NCBI GenBank assembly: GCA_036346225.1
Contig: JARFIW010000453.1
Span: forward strand, 7,626,001 to 7,690,000
Reading direction: 5' to 3'
Length of the DNA stretch: 64,000 nucleotides
Source of the DNA: Platerodrilus igneus
Taxonomy: Eukaryota; Arthropoda; Insecta; Coleoptera; Lycidae
In this document: in pieces, positions 11,135-21,695 of the stretch
Numbering within the stretch: position 1 is the stretch's first letter
Layout: each line of letters starts with the position of its first letter
Position numbers and translations under genes: made by a program
Notes under the pieces: generated by a model
What the model was told of the DNA's origin: nothing
What the model saw: only the letters and a program-made list of their open reading frames with translations
Databases searched by the model: none

Positions 11135-11500
11135 AACCTGCTGTAACCTGACGTCAACAAACATGTCAAAAAAGGGTATTGCATGTGACGTAACTTGAAT
11201 GTCGCGGATAGAAATTGTATACCGGGAGAGGCAAAATTGAAAATGGAAATATACAGGATCAGACAAAAAAATTACTTTAAGTCTTGACTTTTACATTGGC
11301 GCCGGTGATGTCAACAGGCATGTTGCAATTGGGCGTGGTCATGATACGTAACAAAAAAGACGCATGTAGAAGTTGTACCGTGTGGTGCAAAATTAAAAAT
11401 ATTGGAAATTTATAGGGTAGGACAAAAAATGGCGTCGGTGACATCAACGAACCTGTTGCTAGTGGGCGTGGTTATATAACGTAGCTAATATGCGCTGTGT
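11135..11500 (+). repeat. Degenerate tandem repeat, about three units of 130-150 bp
   Basis: Three successive segments share the order GTCAACA-CATGT / GTGGTCATGA-ACGTAAC / AGGCAAAATTGAAAA / AGGATAGGACAAAAAAT with many substitutions. Clear anchors are GGCGCCGGTGATGTCAAC near 11300 and GGCGTCGGTGACATCAAC near 11430, with GGGCGTGGTCATGATACGTA and GGGCGTGGTTATATAACGTA following each. The first unit, from 11145, is the most diverged. This could be satellite DNA or a decayed internally repetitive element. Confidence 0.65.
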
Positions 11501-12479
11501 AATAAAGAAAAAATCGTCATCATTCTTTATTCTAAATACTATTCAAATGATTCGATAAAATAATCTAAATTCCATGTTTACCTGTTTAATTTGGATACCA
11601 CTTCTACTACTATAATTGCGTGGCGTCTGTATTCTCGGCTCAGTTCTCAAAGCCGCCAGCCATTGTTCTACCTGCGATTTAAATCGTATTTACGCATAGG
11701 GTTGAATTATATTCGGTACGTCAGATTATCCTATTGGTTTTTCATGAACAACGTACAATGACTACATGGCCGATGTTCCTACGGTCCCATGGCTACTTGT
11801 AAAACATGTACGACATATATTGACAACACTGCCGACGTGTCTTGCATTCCTATTGACTTCGCGAAAGAGTATGATCTATGACCTTAGTGGTGGGAGTAGG
11901 TAATGCGTGTTTACTGCAGCACGCTTGTGGAAGAAGGCAGTACTTATTTACGTAGGCTCATATGAGAAAAAAGATTATAAAGGAAGGTAACTATTGCTTC
12001 AGACTCCCCATGTATATCTACTAGTATGTTTGATTGAATGAAAATGTTAAAAATCACAAATTAGGTTTTGTTCACAATAGGCCTAAATTTCCATTATGAC
12101 AAGAAGAAATACTAAACAGTTAGGTTTATCGATAAATTATCATTACAAATAGGCTTTGTTGTGCCAAACACTAGAAATAATAAGCGTTGAAAACTATATT
12201 GTTTTTTAATTCAAATTTGTAGCGTTTCTCGGCAGATACAAGTGTACTCCTTCGGGTGGTAGAATTTAAAACAATGTAACAGTAAAATGTAAAAAGATGG
12301 CCAAAGTAGTCTAACTGCTTCACAGCTTCAAATAAAATAATAAATAAGTTATTAACAATTCAATATATATTACTCTACAAACAAATAGTACTTCATTTGT
12401 AACATTTTGTTCAAATTGATCAAATTGATTAAAAAGGAAAATTTACTATAAAACTTGCTGTACGCTTCTCGTATCTTTT
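11501..12479. other. No gene seen
   Basis: AT-rich sequence without recognisable coding or repeat structure. Only short chance ORFs are present. Confidence 0.5.
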
Positions 12480-12869
12480 GAAGTTGAACCATAAGTATGT
12501 CTATAGTTACCAGCTATACTGTCAATCAGAATGTTTTCCGAACAGATAATGAAGAATTAATAATTTTGAAAGATTCATCTGCTGTGAGCTTTCTGTTTCG
12601 TATCCTCCTTGTGTCCTTTTCATATTCTTTGACTAATGAAAGTTCCAAGGCTTACCCTTCATATTTATTAAAATTTTTCCTTTCTGCAGAAATTATGTGA
12701 ATTAGACTGTCATACACTTGAATAACTGTGCAAATGTCGATATCAACAAACTGTAATTTTTTGTTGGTTTTCTTCATGTGAGGCAAAATAAAACGGCAAA
12801 ATACGATCATGTAGGTAGTTTCTAGCCATACTAATTTTAATTTTATGCATTTAGCTTCACATACATTAC

Positions 12870-13162
12870 ATGTGATTTTCCAATGCTCCACCCGAAGGTA
12901 CTACATTGGCCAGGAAGCGAGTTCTTTTTTACCTGGAAAATTTGGAATTTTGCCGAACCCTTGCTGTACCAAGCAAGGTAGGGATCTTTAACGTGCGTGA
13001 CAACACTCACACACGGGACCTCCATTTTACCTCTCATCCGAACGAGGGTGTATTTTTGTGAAAAATGCTCGCCTAACATTTTTCAAGCGGACCGTGTCGA
13101 GATTCGAACCCGGGACCTTGGGCGTAGTAGTCACACACATGCCACTACGCCACGGAGCCGCC
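12870..13162 (-). mobile_element. tRNA-derived SINE, copy 2 (first of a tandem pair)
   Basis: Full-length copy of the family at 2456-2746. On the minus strand it starts at 13162 with the tRNA-like head GGCGGCTCCGTGGCGTAGTG, an A box, and a B box GGGTTCGAATC (plus strand 13100-13112). The conserved core (CACGTTAAAGATCCC on the minus strand, near 12985-13000) follows. It is bordered on both sides by TAGCTTCACATACATTAC (12852-12869 and 13163-13180), a perfect 18-bp target duplication. It lies inside the hAT relic. Confidence 0.9.
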
Positions 13163-13180
13163 TAGCTTCACATACATTAC

Positions 13181-13456
13181 GTTTGATTTTCCAATGCTCC
13201 ACCCGAAGGTACTACATTGGCCAGGAAGCGAGTTCTTTTTTACCTGGAAAATTTGGAATTTTGCCGAACCCTTGCTGTACCAAGCAAGGTAGGGATCTTT
13301 AACGTGCGTGACAACACTCACACACGGGACCTCCATTTTACCTCTCATCCGAACGAGGGTGTATTTTTGTGAAAAATGCTCGCCTAACATTTTTCAAGCG
13401 GACCGTGTCGGGATTTGAACCCGGGACCTTGGGCGTAGTAGTCACACACATACCAC
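13181..13456 (-). mobile_element. tRNA-derived SINE, copy 3 (second of a tandem pair, head truncated)
   Basis: Almost identical to copy 2 over its whole body, with only a handful of substitutions visible. It lacks the first 17 or so bases of the tRNA-like head, which removes most of the A box. The B box has one change (GGTTCAAATCC). The flanks are again TAGCTTCACATACA: 13163-13180 on the left and a 14-bp match at 13457-13470 on the right. The target word therefore occurs three times around two elements. Confidence 0.9.
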
Positions 13457-13470
13457 TAGCTTCACATACA
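13457..13470. repeat. Third copy of the SINE target-site sequence
   Basis: TAGCTTCACATACA, matching the first 14 bases of the 18-bp direct repeats at 12852-12869 and 13163-13180. The hAT-like reading resumes on its right side. Confidence 0.85.
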
Positions 13471-13599
13471 GCAGAACGTTTTTTGGATTGGTCTCGATAG
13501 TAATCAAAGCATTGTAAAATGACTCTTTCAAACTTGTACAAGTATCTGCTCGAGCTGACCAGCGTGTGTTAGATGAATTTTTAACAGTTTCGTCTTTTT

Positions 13600-13620
13600 T
13601 TTTTTTTTTTATTATTATTA
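13600..13620 (+). repeat. Poly-T and ATT microsatellite
   Basis: A run of about 16 T followed by ATTATTATTA within the hAT relic; it interrupts the reading. Confidence 0.7.
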
Positions 13621-14634
13621 CCTAGGAGTATTTATGCTCGTAGTGTTTCCCATCTTTGAGTAAAAGCTGTAAAAAATTCGCAAATTTCTTGAAAGAGACC
13701 AAAGAACCAACAAGCTTCTTGAGCACATTGAACGGCGCATTCACCCATTAGGTTAAGCGAATGTGTGGAGTAGGGTAATATATCCTGCTAGGGGACACAG
13801 TTCTTTTTTTGCTTGTAATTCGTTGTAAATGTGTGACATATTTGCGGCATTATCATACGACTGGCCTCTTCAGTCTAATATATTTATTTCAAACATGTCT
13901 AATGCTTTAATAACAGCATCTGCAATGTCTTGTGATTTGTGATCGGCATTCGGAATAAATTTAAAAAGCGTTCAACGGGTGTTACCCATCGGCTTGAATG
14001 TATCGGATCATAAAAACTAATTGGTTAATGTAGGAAATATTTGGTGTTCAATCCACTATTATTGAATAATATTTTGAAACTTTGATCTTTTATTTGTGTT
14101 AAGAATTTGTTTGCCATCAATTCAATAAATTCGTCACAAATCGTAGAACTTAAGTAATTGGTACTTCCCTTTTCCTTGTCGCCATATTTAGCAATATGTT
14201 TACTTAAAAACGGATAACACTCCGCTATGAGTTCCAGTGTCATTAAATAATTTCCGTTAAGAAGAAAGCCAGGTTTTTTGTCATGTCCCCTATTGGGCAA
14301 ACCACGAGATGCTAAAGACTTTAGAGTCGTGATCGACACTACCTGTGTTTGGAGAGTAAATAAGCCATTTCCTTGAACGCTTTTCTCTATTTAATAACCA
14401 TCGTTCAAACATTGTTCTTGTAAAAAACGCGAGATCTTATCTTCGTATATTCTCTTACTCAATGAAAAATCTGCGTTTATACTTTGACTAAAACCATTCA
14501 GTGCAATATATTCTTATGTTTTGTTATTGATATTCTACTTGACTGGGCCACAATCCACGATATCCAGTCTATTTTGCGACTGCGACTGCCTCACAACTTC
14601 TAGTGCTGACTAAGCTGATTTCCTTTCTCTTCTA

Positions 14635-15480
14635 GACTCTGGTGCGAGTACTACGATTTTAGGTCAAAAGAGTTTGAAGATATTTTCACGTTAAGGTATA
14701 AAAATTCAAATACAAAATTTTCCTAATTGTGAAATTGTAAACAGACAAACTCTACAATTTAGAGGAACAATGACTCTACCCATTCAATTAAAGGAAAGAG
14801 TGGCAGTTTTAGATGTTTTAATTGTTCCAGATGTAGCTCAAACTTTAGTTTTGGGTATTGATCTTTAGTCATCCATAGGAACTATACCAGATCTTTTTAA
14901 AAGTGAATTTACTTTTGCTAAATTATACTTAATAGAAACTTCATCTCCAATATTATATTCCACTTTAGATTTAAATTCCGAACAAAAAAATTTATTAGAT
15001 AATATCATAGGTAAATATTTTAAAAATTTGCCAGAATTAGATGTTTTTTCTTTGGTTAAACATACGAAAAAGTAAAAGGAAATCCGACGTTCTCATAGAG
15101 TAAGTCCTGTTGTACAACAACGTATCGATAGTAAGTTAGATAAACTTCTTAGTTAGGGTTGTGCGTAAAAGCACTAGTACTTGAAGTAATCCTATATTAC
15201 TGCTCAAGAAAAAGGAAAACAAGTATAGATTTGTTGTTGATTTTTGAAAACTTTACACTGAGAAAGATGCAAACCCTATACCTTATCGTGGTTTATTTGA
15301 ATTCACCATATTATCAATGGATTAGAATAATTCACCTACTACACGGCAAAGATTCGTGGATCGTGTTCTAGGTCCAGAATTAGAACCTTATGTATTTTGT
15401 CATCTTGACGATATCATCATAAGTACAGATACATTTGAGAAACATTGAAATTTTGCAAAAGGTTTTTAAACGCTTATTAG
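14635..15480 (+). pseudogene. Gypsy protease and reverse transcriptase remnant
   Basis: Starts with LDSGASTTILG, the aspartic-protease active site (DSG), at about 14636-14670. Its flap and TLVLGIDL segment follow near 14840-14865. The linker to reverse transcriptase contains SHRVSPVVQQRIDSKLDKLL (near 15095). KENKYRFVVDF and KDANPIPYRGL mark the fingers. The reading then jumps to RQRFVDRVLGPELEPYVFCHLDDIII (near 15345-15420, split over frames). About 50-60 residues of the palm, including the first catalytic aspartate, seem deleted. The catalytic pair appears as HLDD where YLDD or YVDD is usual. Frame changes and stops are numerous. Confidence 0.8.
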
Positions 15481-16250
15481 AAGCTGGCCTCACTCTTAGC
15501 AAAGATAAATGTCACTTCTGTAAGATGGAATTGTAGTATTCGGGCTATGTTGTTAATGAAAACGGTCTTTTGGTAGATCCGGATAAAGTTCAAGCAACTT
15601 TAGATATTCCGACTCCGAAAACGATTAAAGAAGTTCGTAAAATAAATGGTATGGCATCATGGTATAAGGTTTTATATAAATCAATATAGTACTATTATTT
15701 CCCATTTAACGGCCTTGTTAAGAAAAAATAAGAAATTTGTAGCGTTTACCATAATTAAAGATTGTTTAGTATCTGTACCGATTTTATGAGGTCTTAGATT
15801 TCACTTACCTTTTACAATTCAAACTGATGCTTCAGATAATGGTATTTCAGGTATCTTAACTCAAACAATTAATGATGAAAACATGTTATTTGTAATATTT
15901 ATCAATCCTTCATCACTCCTATTGAACGAAAATTTTCTGTTACTGAAAGATAATGTTTGGCAGTATTATTTAGCATAGAGAAATTGCGTCCATATGTGAA
16001 AAGAACACATTTTACAGTCACTACCGGTCATCATTCCTTACTTTGGCTTAATGGTTTACAAAATCCTTCAGGTCGTTTGTGTCGATAGGCTATAAAACTA
16101 CCACAATTTAACTTCAATATTATTCATAGAAAAGGAAAAGGTCATATAATCCATGATATCTTATCTAGAGCCCTTCCAATTTTAGAATCCACACAAGTAG
16201 CTTCACCGACATAATCTTTACAATCTATTTCTTCATTACTCGATCCAAAT
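15481..16250 (+). pseudogene. Gypsy RT connection and RNase H remnant
   Basis: The thumb and connection region has a KCHF-type motif near 15510 and a VNENGLLVDPDKVQ stretch near 15555-15590. The RNase H start reads FTIQTDASDNGISGILTQ (near 15805-15860). Near 16020-16050 is VTTGHHSLLWLNGL, typical of the HxSLxWL block. NIIHRKGKGH and a final D-x-L-S-R motif follow near 16115-16170. Stops and indels interrupt it throughout. Domain identity is good; activity is excluded. Confidence 0.75.
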
Positions 16251-16254
16251 TTAA

Positions 16255-17349
16255 ATGACCATCGATACAATAGATACAATTTCTTCTGAAATTGATAATA
16301 ACTCTGATTCTAATGAAAATTTCCTTGAAAATCCTTCCTTTACACCATATACCTGGTATGCTAAAATGTTATCCAATGTTCAGAGAAATCTTCAGAAATT
16401 TAATGGATGGAAGTTGGAAGGAGGAAGGTTATTAAAACACATCCCAAGTAGATTTCCGAATTTAACAGTAGATTGTGTATGGAAAGAGGTTATTCTGAAA
16501 AGAACTTTTGAACGTTATCATGATGAACCTACTTCATGTGATTTTGTTATTAAGACAACTTACGACAGAATTGCACATAAATATTTTTGGCCGCAACTCC
16601 GAGCAGGCGTTGCTAGGTATGTTAATAAATGTAAAACTTATTTATCTCACAAACCCGAACAGAGATTACCTACTGGAAAAATGTCGCGTGTTCAAATAGT
16701 ATCAAAACCCTGGCAGATGAACTCTGTTCATTTAGTAGAGCCCTGCCTAACTTCACAAAATGTTACACGTACGTTTTATCTGTTGTTGACACTTTTACTA
16801 AATTTCCATTGTTTTTCCCACTTCGAAATACAACTGCATCAGCTATTGCTCAAGAAATTGAGGAGTCCGTGATTTTATTATTGGGGCTCCTCAATACGTT
16901 ATACTAGATAATGGCGTTCAATTCCGTAGCTATATTTTCAAAAAGATATGTCAAAATATAACTTAAAAATCATTTTCACTGAACATTGCCATCCACAAGC
17001 TTCGCCAGTTATAAGGATAAACCGAGTACTCAAGACTACGCTAGCTTCTTATGTAACTAAGAATCACAGATCATGGGATACATATATACCTATCGTCGGG
17101 TGTGTTGCACGCAGTGCGGTGCATGAAGTTATTGATATGACTCCGTATTTTGCGAATTTTGAAAGGGAGATGGTTATTGACGGTTCTTTTTTTTGGAAAG
17201 GCGGAAGACTCTGAAAATTTACAAGACTTATCTTTTGAAAATAGAACTAGTTAGAAGGACAAGGTGTCTGAATTTGATAAAATTGATAAATATGTAGGTA
17301 AGAAATTAGACAATGCTTACTCGAAAGCAAAAATTAATTATAAATTTTA
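16255..17349 (+). pseudogene. Gypsy integrase remnant, catalytic residues lost
   Basis: An open frame at 16255-16872 covers the zinc-binding region and the start of the core. HDEPTS keeps the first histidine, but the second is replaced (CDFV where GHLG is usual) and the last cysteine is tyrosine (NKCKTYL). The core begins PWQMNSVHLVEP: the first catalytic aspartate is histidine (CAT at 16729-16731). After a frame change, LDNG keeps the second aspartate (near 16905). HCHPQASPVIRINR has isoleucine (ATA, 17011-17013) where the catalytic glutamate belongs. A second open frame (16948-17214) continues with TPYFANFERE. The reading ends at NYKF near 17346, where the inserted relic begins. Confidence 0.85.
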
Positions 17350-20030
17350 GATTTTTATATAAAATATACTTTCTACCTAGGGAGATTATTTCATTGTACA
17401 TTGGTTTGTTTATTCATCTATTTATCAAACGCACGACTGGTTACAGTTTATTTAGCACACATCTGTAACTTTATTTGTTTTTACTATGTAATTGTTTCCA
17501 TGACAGGTGCAAGGAAGATATCTTAATTCCTAATTAAATTAGTAGGCACAAACTTTCTGGAGAATACCATTAACATTTGTGGAATATCATTCCTTATAAG
17601 GGAGAACAAAGAACTAAAAGTAAAGAAACCTTTGAATGTACCCTAAAAGCATTTAAACCCCTAGTTCGATTAACATACTTTCTGTTTTGGGGAAGAATTA
17701 TTCCACACCTTAACAAGAATAGAATTAATTATTCAACAATTAAATTGAGAGTATTTTGATTTTAGTTTAATTAATAGCTAGTTTTCTTAGTTCTAATTAG
17801 AGAATGATTTCACTTCTTAAAAAGGCGTTTAATAAATTTTTACCCCTCTATTTTAATGCTAGCCCCGGTTCAACTAATTTAACACAATTTATTAACTACG
17901 TTATTGATATTTTTTACTGGAATAGATGATTTTACGCTTTTAGGGGTTAATTATAAATGCATTTTTAAAACAACTTTCACTACTGACATTTTTTGTATTT
18001 TACTAATTCCTTTTTCCCATTAGTGCCCAAATTACTATTTTCTTTTAGTTACAATACTTTTCTCATTAAACATGCTTAGATATGTATATAAAAGGTACCG
18101 TAATACCACAAAAATGTTTGAATTGTATTCTAACTGTCCGTCAACCCGTACCTTAAATGGCACACTAAGCATTAATGACAGCAAAACAATATTTCTTACA
18201 GATACTAAAAAGCACATAAAATTAATTTAGAAAACTAAGTGTAATTCAAATTTAGTTGTTTCTGTTATGTTCATTTGGTCCAAAATGCACATAATTCGAT
18301 AACTGAATTGTCTACTGCCTGTGGTAAGTCATGAAACAATCTACACATAATCCAATGTTGCATTTTTGGCATTGCGTTCGAGCTTTGCATTTGGCACCTG
18401 CACATTTCCTTTTTTGATTTAGAATTTTTTGAATAAAATGATCCAGTCAGTCAAAACGCAAGTCTTCCATATTTGTAAGAGAAGAATTTCTGCATGGTCC
18501 TTTTGGTGGAATGGCGTACCTTCTAAGATAGACCTCCACTATTTTTCTGCGAAAATTCAGATGTGTGATGTCTTGATTTTGCGCTCGGTAGAGTTGCCAT
18601 TCATTATATATCGCTACATCCAACTGCCACGTAAATAGAGACTAGTAACACTTCCTGTTGCGAATGTGTATGCGATAAAGACCTACATTTTGGTCTATTC
18701 AGTCAGTACCTCCCACTTATATTTGTTGTATTCTGTTAGGACCGATTGACGATAAACTTGGATGCGCTTTTTTGTTTGTTGGGAATATCTCTTTACATTT
18801 GAAATGGGATTTACATAATGGAAATTAGATGCAGCACCCACAACAGAATTATCACTCCACTTGCAAACAAGTAACGCACCATCTTTGTCAATTGCTGAAT
18901 GGAAAGTTCGTCTTTCTTTTTTAACAATACATGCTTGTTGGCTAGTGGACGGTTTTTGGGAATTCGATTTTCCCGTATTATTCCGGTTCCGCAACAGCCA
19001 TTGTGGCGTAAGGAATCAGCAAATTGAAACTTGTAAACAGGTTGTCAAGGTGAAATGAAATGGTAAGTGTTTTATGTCAGGTGGCATACTGTGCATCATC
19101 CCACAAGTGGAGACGTTGCTTTCTCAAAGGTCTTCCTTTTCAGAGAATTGTCTGCAATTGATTTTCCTTAGTATACATCAAAGTTTACTAAGTAACCACT
19201 AGGAGTGTCCAAGGACCATACTTTGTATCCGAAACGAATCGGTTTACCTCGAATAAACTGTTTCAAAACCATGCCTGCCAAAATATCGTACCATACCTAC
19301 ATCATAGGATAAATTCCTTTCAGGTTGGAGATACTGTATAAATTTGAATTGCAAATGGTGTATCAGAAGTCTGATCTTCTATAGTTTGTCCTTGTTGGTT
19401 GTACTGAAGTTATTATTGTCTATACAGTGACGATATCATAGACTAAGTTTAAATCTGTTCCTCGTCATGGAATTATAAACTATATTATTGTGAGTCCCAT
19501 TGCAATTCTCACAATAATTTCTTTTATGGTACCTAATTGTAACCGCTCAGAATTAGAATACCAATAAGGCATCTAATTTCCTCTTCTGTTATATTAGGTT
19601 CAGGACCTTTTTACTTTGTGTATACTTGTTGGATTCAACAGCAAATAAATTGATATTGTTATCAACAAATAATTGAAAAAGATCTATTGCACTCACAGTA
19701 CCATGCGTAAGAATTTGTGGAGGAATAAACTGCATTATCCAATATCTCCATCTAGCCATACAGCCCGTTCTTCATGTTGAGGATACGACACATCGGCCTC
19801 CACTCTGGGTAATCCACTTAGGGGTGGAGTACTCTCTATATCAGGTACTATTTCTTGTCCACTTGCAAATCTTATCTCTGTATCTGCAAACAATTGTTGT
19901 TTGCTAAAGCTGTCTGGAACGCCACCATCATCTTCATCGCCTGAATCTTTATGCGTTACAAAATGAGAATCTGGTGGAGCAATGTAAACGTCATCTACAT
20001 TATGTTCATGCTCCAATAACAGATCAAGAG
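17350..20030 (-). mobile_element. piggyBac-like DNA transposon relic inside the Gypsy element
   Basis: About 2.68 kb in opposite orientation to the host Gypsy relic, a normal length for piggyBac-like elements. It holds a transposase relic (20030-18312) and about 960 bp downstream of it without recognisable content (17350-18311). The junction words are TTTA at about 17346-17349 and TTAC at 20032-20035, which may be decayed TTAA target sites. I do not see clear terminal inverted repeats. The transposase starts almost at the right edge, so the promoter end of the element is probably missing. The nesting is seen directly; the exact edges are inferred. Confidence 0.75.
18312..20030 (-). pseudogene. 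piggyBac-like transposase relic
   Basis: On the minus strand, an acidic N-terminal region with NVDDVYIAPPDS is open from about 20030 to 19735. This is the E/D-x-IY-x-PP pattern near the start of many piggyBac-derived proteins. Further along are [14 protein letters not shown] (near 19290), a substrate-region TFHSAIDKDGALLVCKWSDN (18905-18850), VNPISNVKRYS (near 18800) and VGLYRIHIRN (near 18690). NFRRKIVEVYLR (near 18560) follows. The last part is the cysteine-rich RING-like tail: CAGAKCKARTQCQKCNIGLC, then VDCFMTYHR and TAG at 18312-18314. Stops and frame changes occur throughout. Expected length is about 570-600 residues, which fits. Confidence 0.8.
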
Positions 20031-20240
20031 CTTACGTAGACGATATGTACAGTTTCAAGTTGGAGATTCAGTTTGGCGTCGGAACTTTGTTCTGTCAGAC
20101 GCAACAACATATTTTAATGCTGAATTAGCACCAAAATTTGTAGGAGCACCTTTTATTAAAAAGAAAATTTCTACTAATGTTTATGAATTAACAGATGAAA
20201 CGAGTACGAATAGGGGTCGTTGGCAGGAAAACATTAGAAA
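20031..20240 (+). pseudogene. Gypsy integrase C-terminal segment, separated from its gene
   Basis: LRRRYVQFQVGDSVWRRN, then FVLSDATTYFNAELAPKF and NVYELTDE, and finally RGRWQ before a stop. This is the SH3-like or chromo-adjacent tail of Gypsy integrase (usual form: FQVGDxVWxRN, then LAPKFxGP, then VYEL). It is the direct continuation of the segment ending near 17346 and shows where the intervening DNA was inserted. Confidence 0.85.
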
Positions 20241-21610
20241 TTGAATTCTGCTGATTAGCTTAACTTCTCCTTCACTTATACGTCATGATTAAATTTTTTT
20301 CTCGTATAACACGTTTGATTGAATTTAATTAATAGGTACAGATCCTTCATATATTGAGGGCACGACCAATGTCTTTTTTCTTTTCTGAGACCATAAGAGA
20401 ACTTGCTTTTAATGGTACTATTCCCGTAACCCGCTATCATCTCACCCTGAAGATAACGCTTTTTTTTCTTTTTTGGTTAACAATGACGCTTGTCTCCCTG
20501 TACATTATTGTAAACGGTATAGTGGCAGTTTTGCCAAAATAAATTACCTGGTAAATTATTGTTGAAGCATGATTAAATATTTCAGGTATTATTTGACATT
20601 AACTTTCAGACATCTTCATGCCAATCAGCAGTTATAAATAGGTCTACGTGTATAGCTTTGGTTTAGATTTAAAATAATGTTTGTTTCAATAAATTTGCAG
20701 GTAAACTTGTAAGTCAGGATCACTCTCCTAATCTCAAGATTTTGGAACTCCTTTGTTATTCATTCTAGGGCTTTTCCACCAGCATCCCTGCGAGATTAGA
20801 TGGCGTTCAAGGTATTTTCCGATCAAGACCACAATTCATACCCGATCGTATTCTGGAACCCTCGTCAAATACTTACACTACTCGTTCCACTGAGTTAGTC
20901 GGCGGGACAATAATATTTTTGTGCGGACAGTCGAGGTCTTCGGTATTTTACCGACACGGTTTTTTAGCGGAATAATTTGCCAAATTATCTGTGAATTACC
21001 TGCTAGATATTCGAAAACAAAAACTGCACGTAACAAGCTCTTTAGTTATGCATAACGTCTAAATAAGTTAATTAATATCCAAACAATAAAAACTGCTGCC
21101 TTTTATTAGATTCATATTTTAGGTATAACCTGTATAAGTTTGAACCCTCCATTCTTTTCCTTTGAAATGTTGCGTGAAAGACACCGTCCAATTCCGTAGC
21201 AGAATGTAAACTTAAAAGGATTTCTTCCGGACTAACCAGGAGTTTATTCCTGCAATGGCATGAGATTGCAGGGGTGGGTCTATATCTCTAATATAACTTT
21301 TGCAACCCTAAAGCTTTACTAACAGATGCCACGTCGTTTAAAATAAACTTTAAGGGATAACGCAGAAAACCCTTTAGCCACAACAATTATGTCTAATCGA
21401 ACGTATAGAGTGTATTTAGGCAGGAATAATTCAACTTCAACGTGAAATAAATATTCTTGGATTTTTAGATCATAAATTTAGATAAATGGGAGCACTGCTT
21501 AAGTCTCAATAAGTTAATAAACAAAACTTCAGTATTATGTAAATAAAGATAGTATTATATTAAATCATATAATACTTCTCTTGTTCAAATTTATATACAT
21601 TACATTAATT
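20241..21610. other. No gene seen; possible 3' part of the Gypsy relic
   Basis: Follows the Gypsy integrase tail. A patch with higher GC content lies at 20820-20960. A 62-codon ORF at 20354-20542 has a hydrophobic half but no family motif. An LTR may be hidden here, but no second copy exists in the window to prove it. Confidence 0.4.
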
Positions 21611-21695
21611 CAACACTATATATGTATAGATGTTATTCCTTTCTCTTCAATTGATCAGTCTAGGAATTCTATTCTCTTTTAACAAAATAATGCAT
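21611..21695 (+). repeat. Dispersed 84-bp direct repeat, copy 1
   Basis: CACTATATATGTATA, then ATGTTATTCCTTTC and TTCAATTGATCAGTCTA, ending AACAAAATAATGCA. Copy 2 at 24561-24645 differs at only about 5 of 84 positions. Both copies have the same orientation, about 2.95 kb apart. Confidence 0.8.

Larger units (their letters stand above)
12480..14600 (-). pseudogene. hAT-like transposase relic (DUF4371 type), interrupted by a SINE pair
   Basis: Read on the minus strand from about 14600 downward, pieces in several frames follow the order of DUF4371-containing hAT-type proteins. They are an N-terminal part with WLLNREKRSRKWLIYS (around 14400-14330) and then an open frame at 14339-14025 with ASRGLPNRGHD and NYLSSTICDEFIELM. 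Near 13870 comes RGQSYDNAANMS, the usual second acidic motif. LSDTRWSAR-like sequence (NTRWSARAD, near 13560) follows. Beyond the SINE pair are KKTNKKLQFVDIDICTVIQVYDSLI (split here by position) and a KRKLTADES-like motif near 12590. Many stops and frame changes make it non-functional. The SINEs at 12870-13456 and their target duplications break the reading between TRWSAR and the following helices. Confidence 0.75.
14635..20240 (+). mobile_element. Ty3/Gypsy LTR retrotransposon relic, interrupted by a piggyBac-like relic
   Basis: Plus-strand pol remnants run in the normal Gypsy order: aspartic protease, reverse transcriptase, RNase H, then integrase to about 17345. The final integrase segment (RRRYVQFQVGD, then RWQ) is found only at 20036-20230, after about 2.7 kb of minus-strand piggyBac-like sequence. 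The two halves meet in register at the protein level: NYKF breaks off where the family has a Tyr-x-Leu-Arg-Arg-Arg sequence, and LRRRY resumes at 20031. I could not identify LTRs, a primer-binding site or gag, so the ends are open. It abuts the hAT relic at about 14610. Confidence 0.85.
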
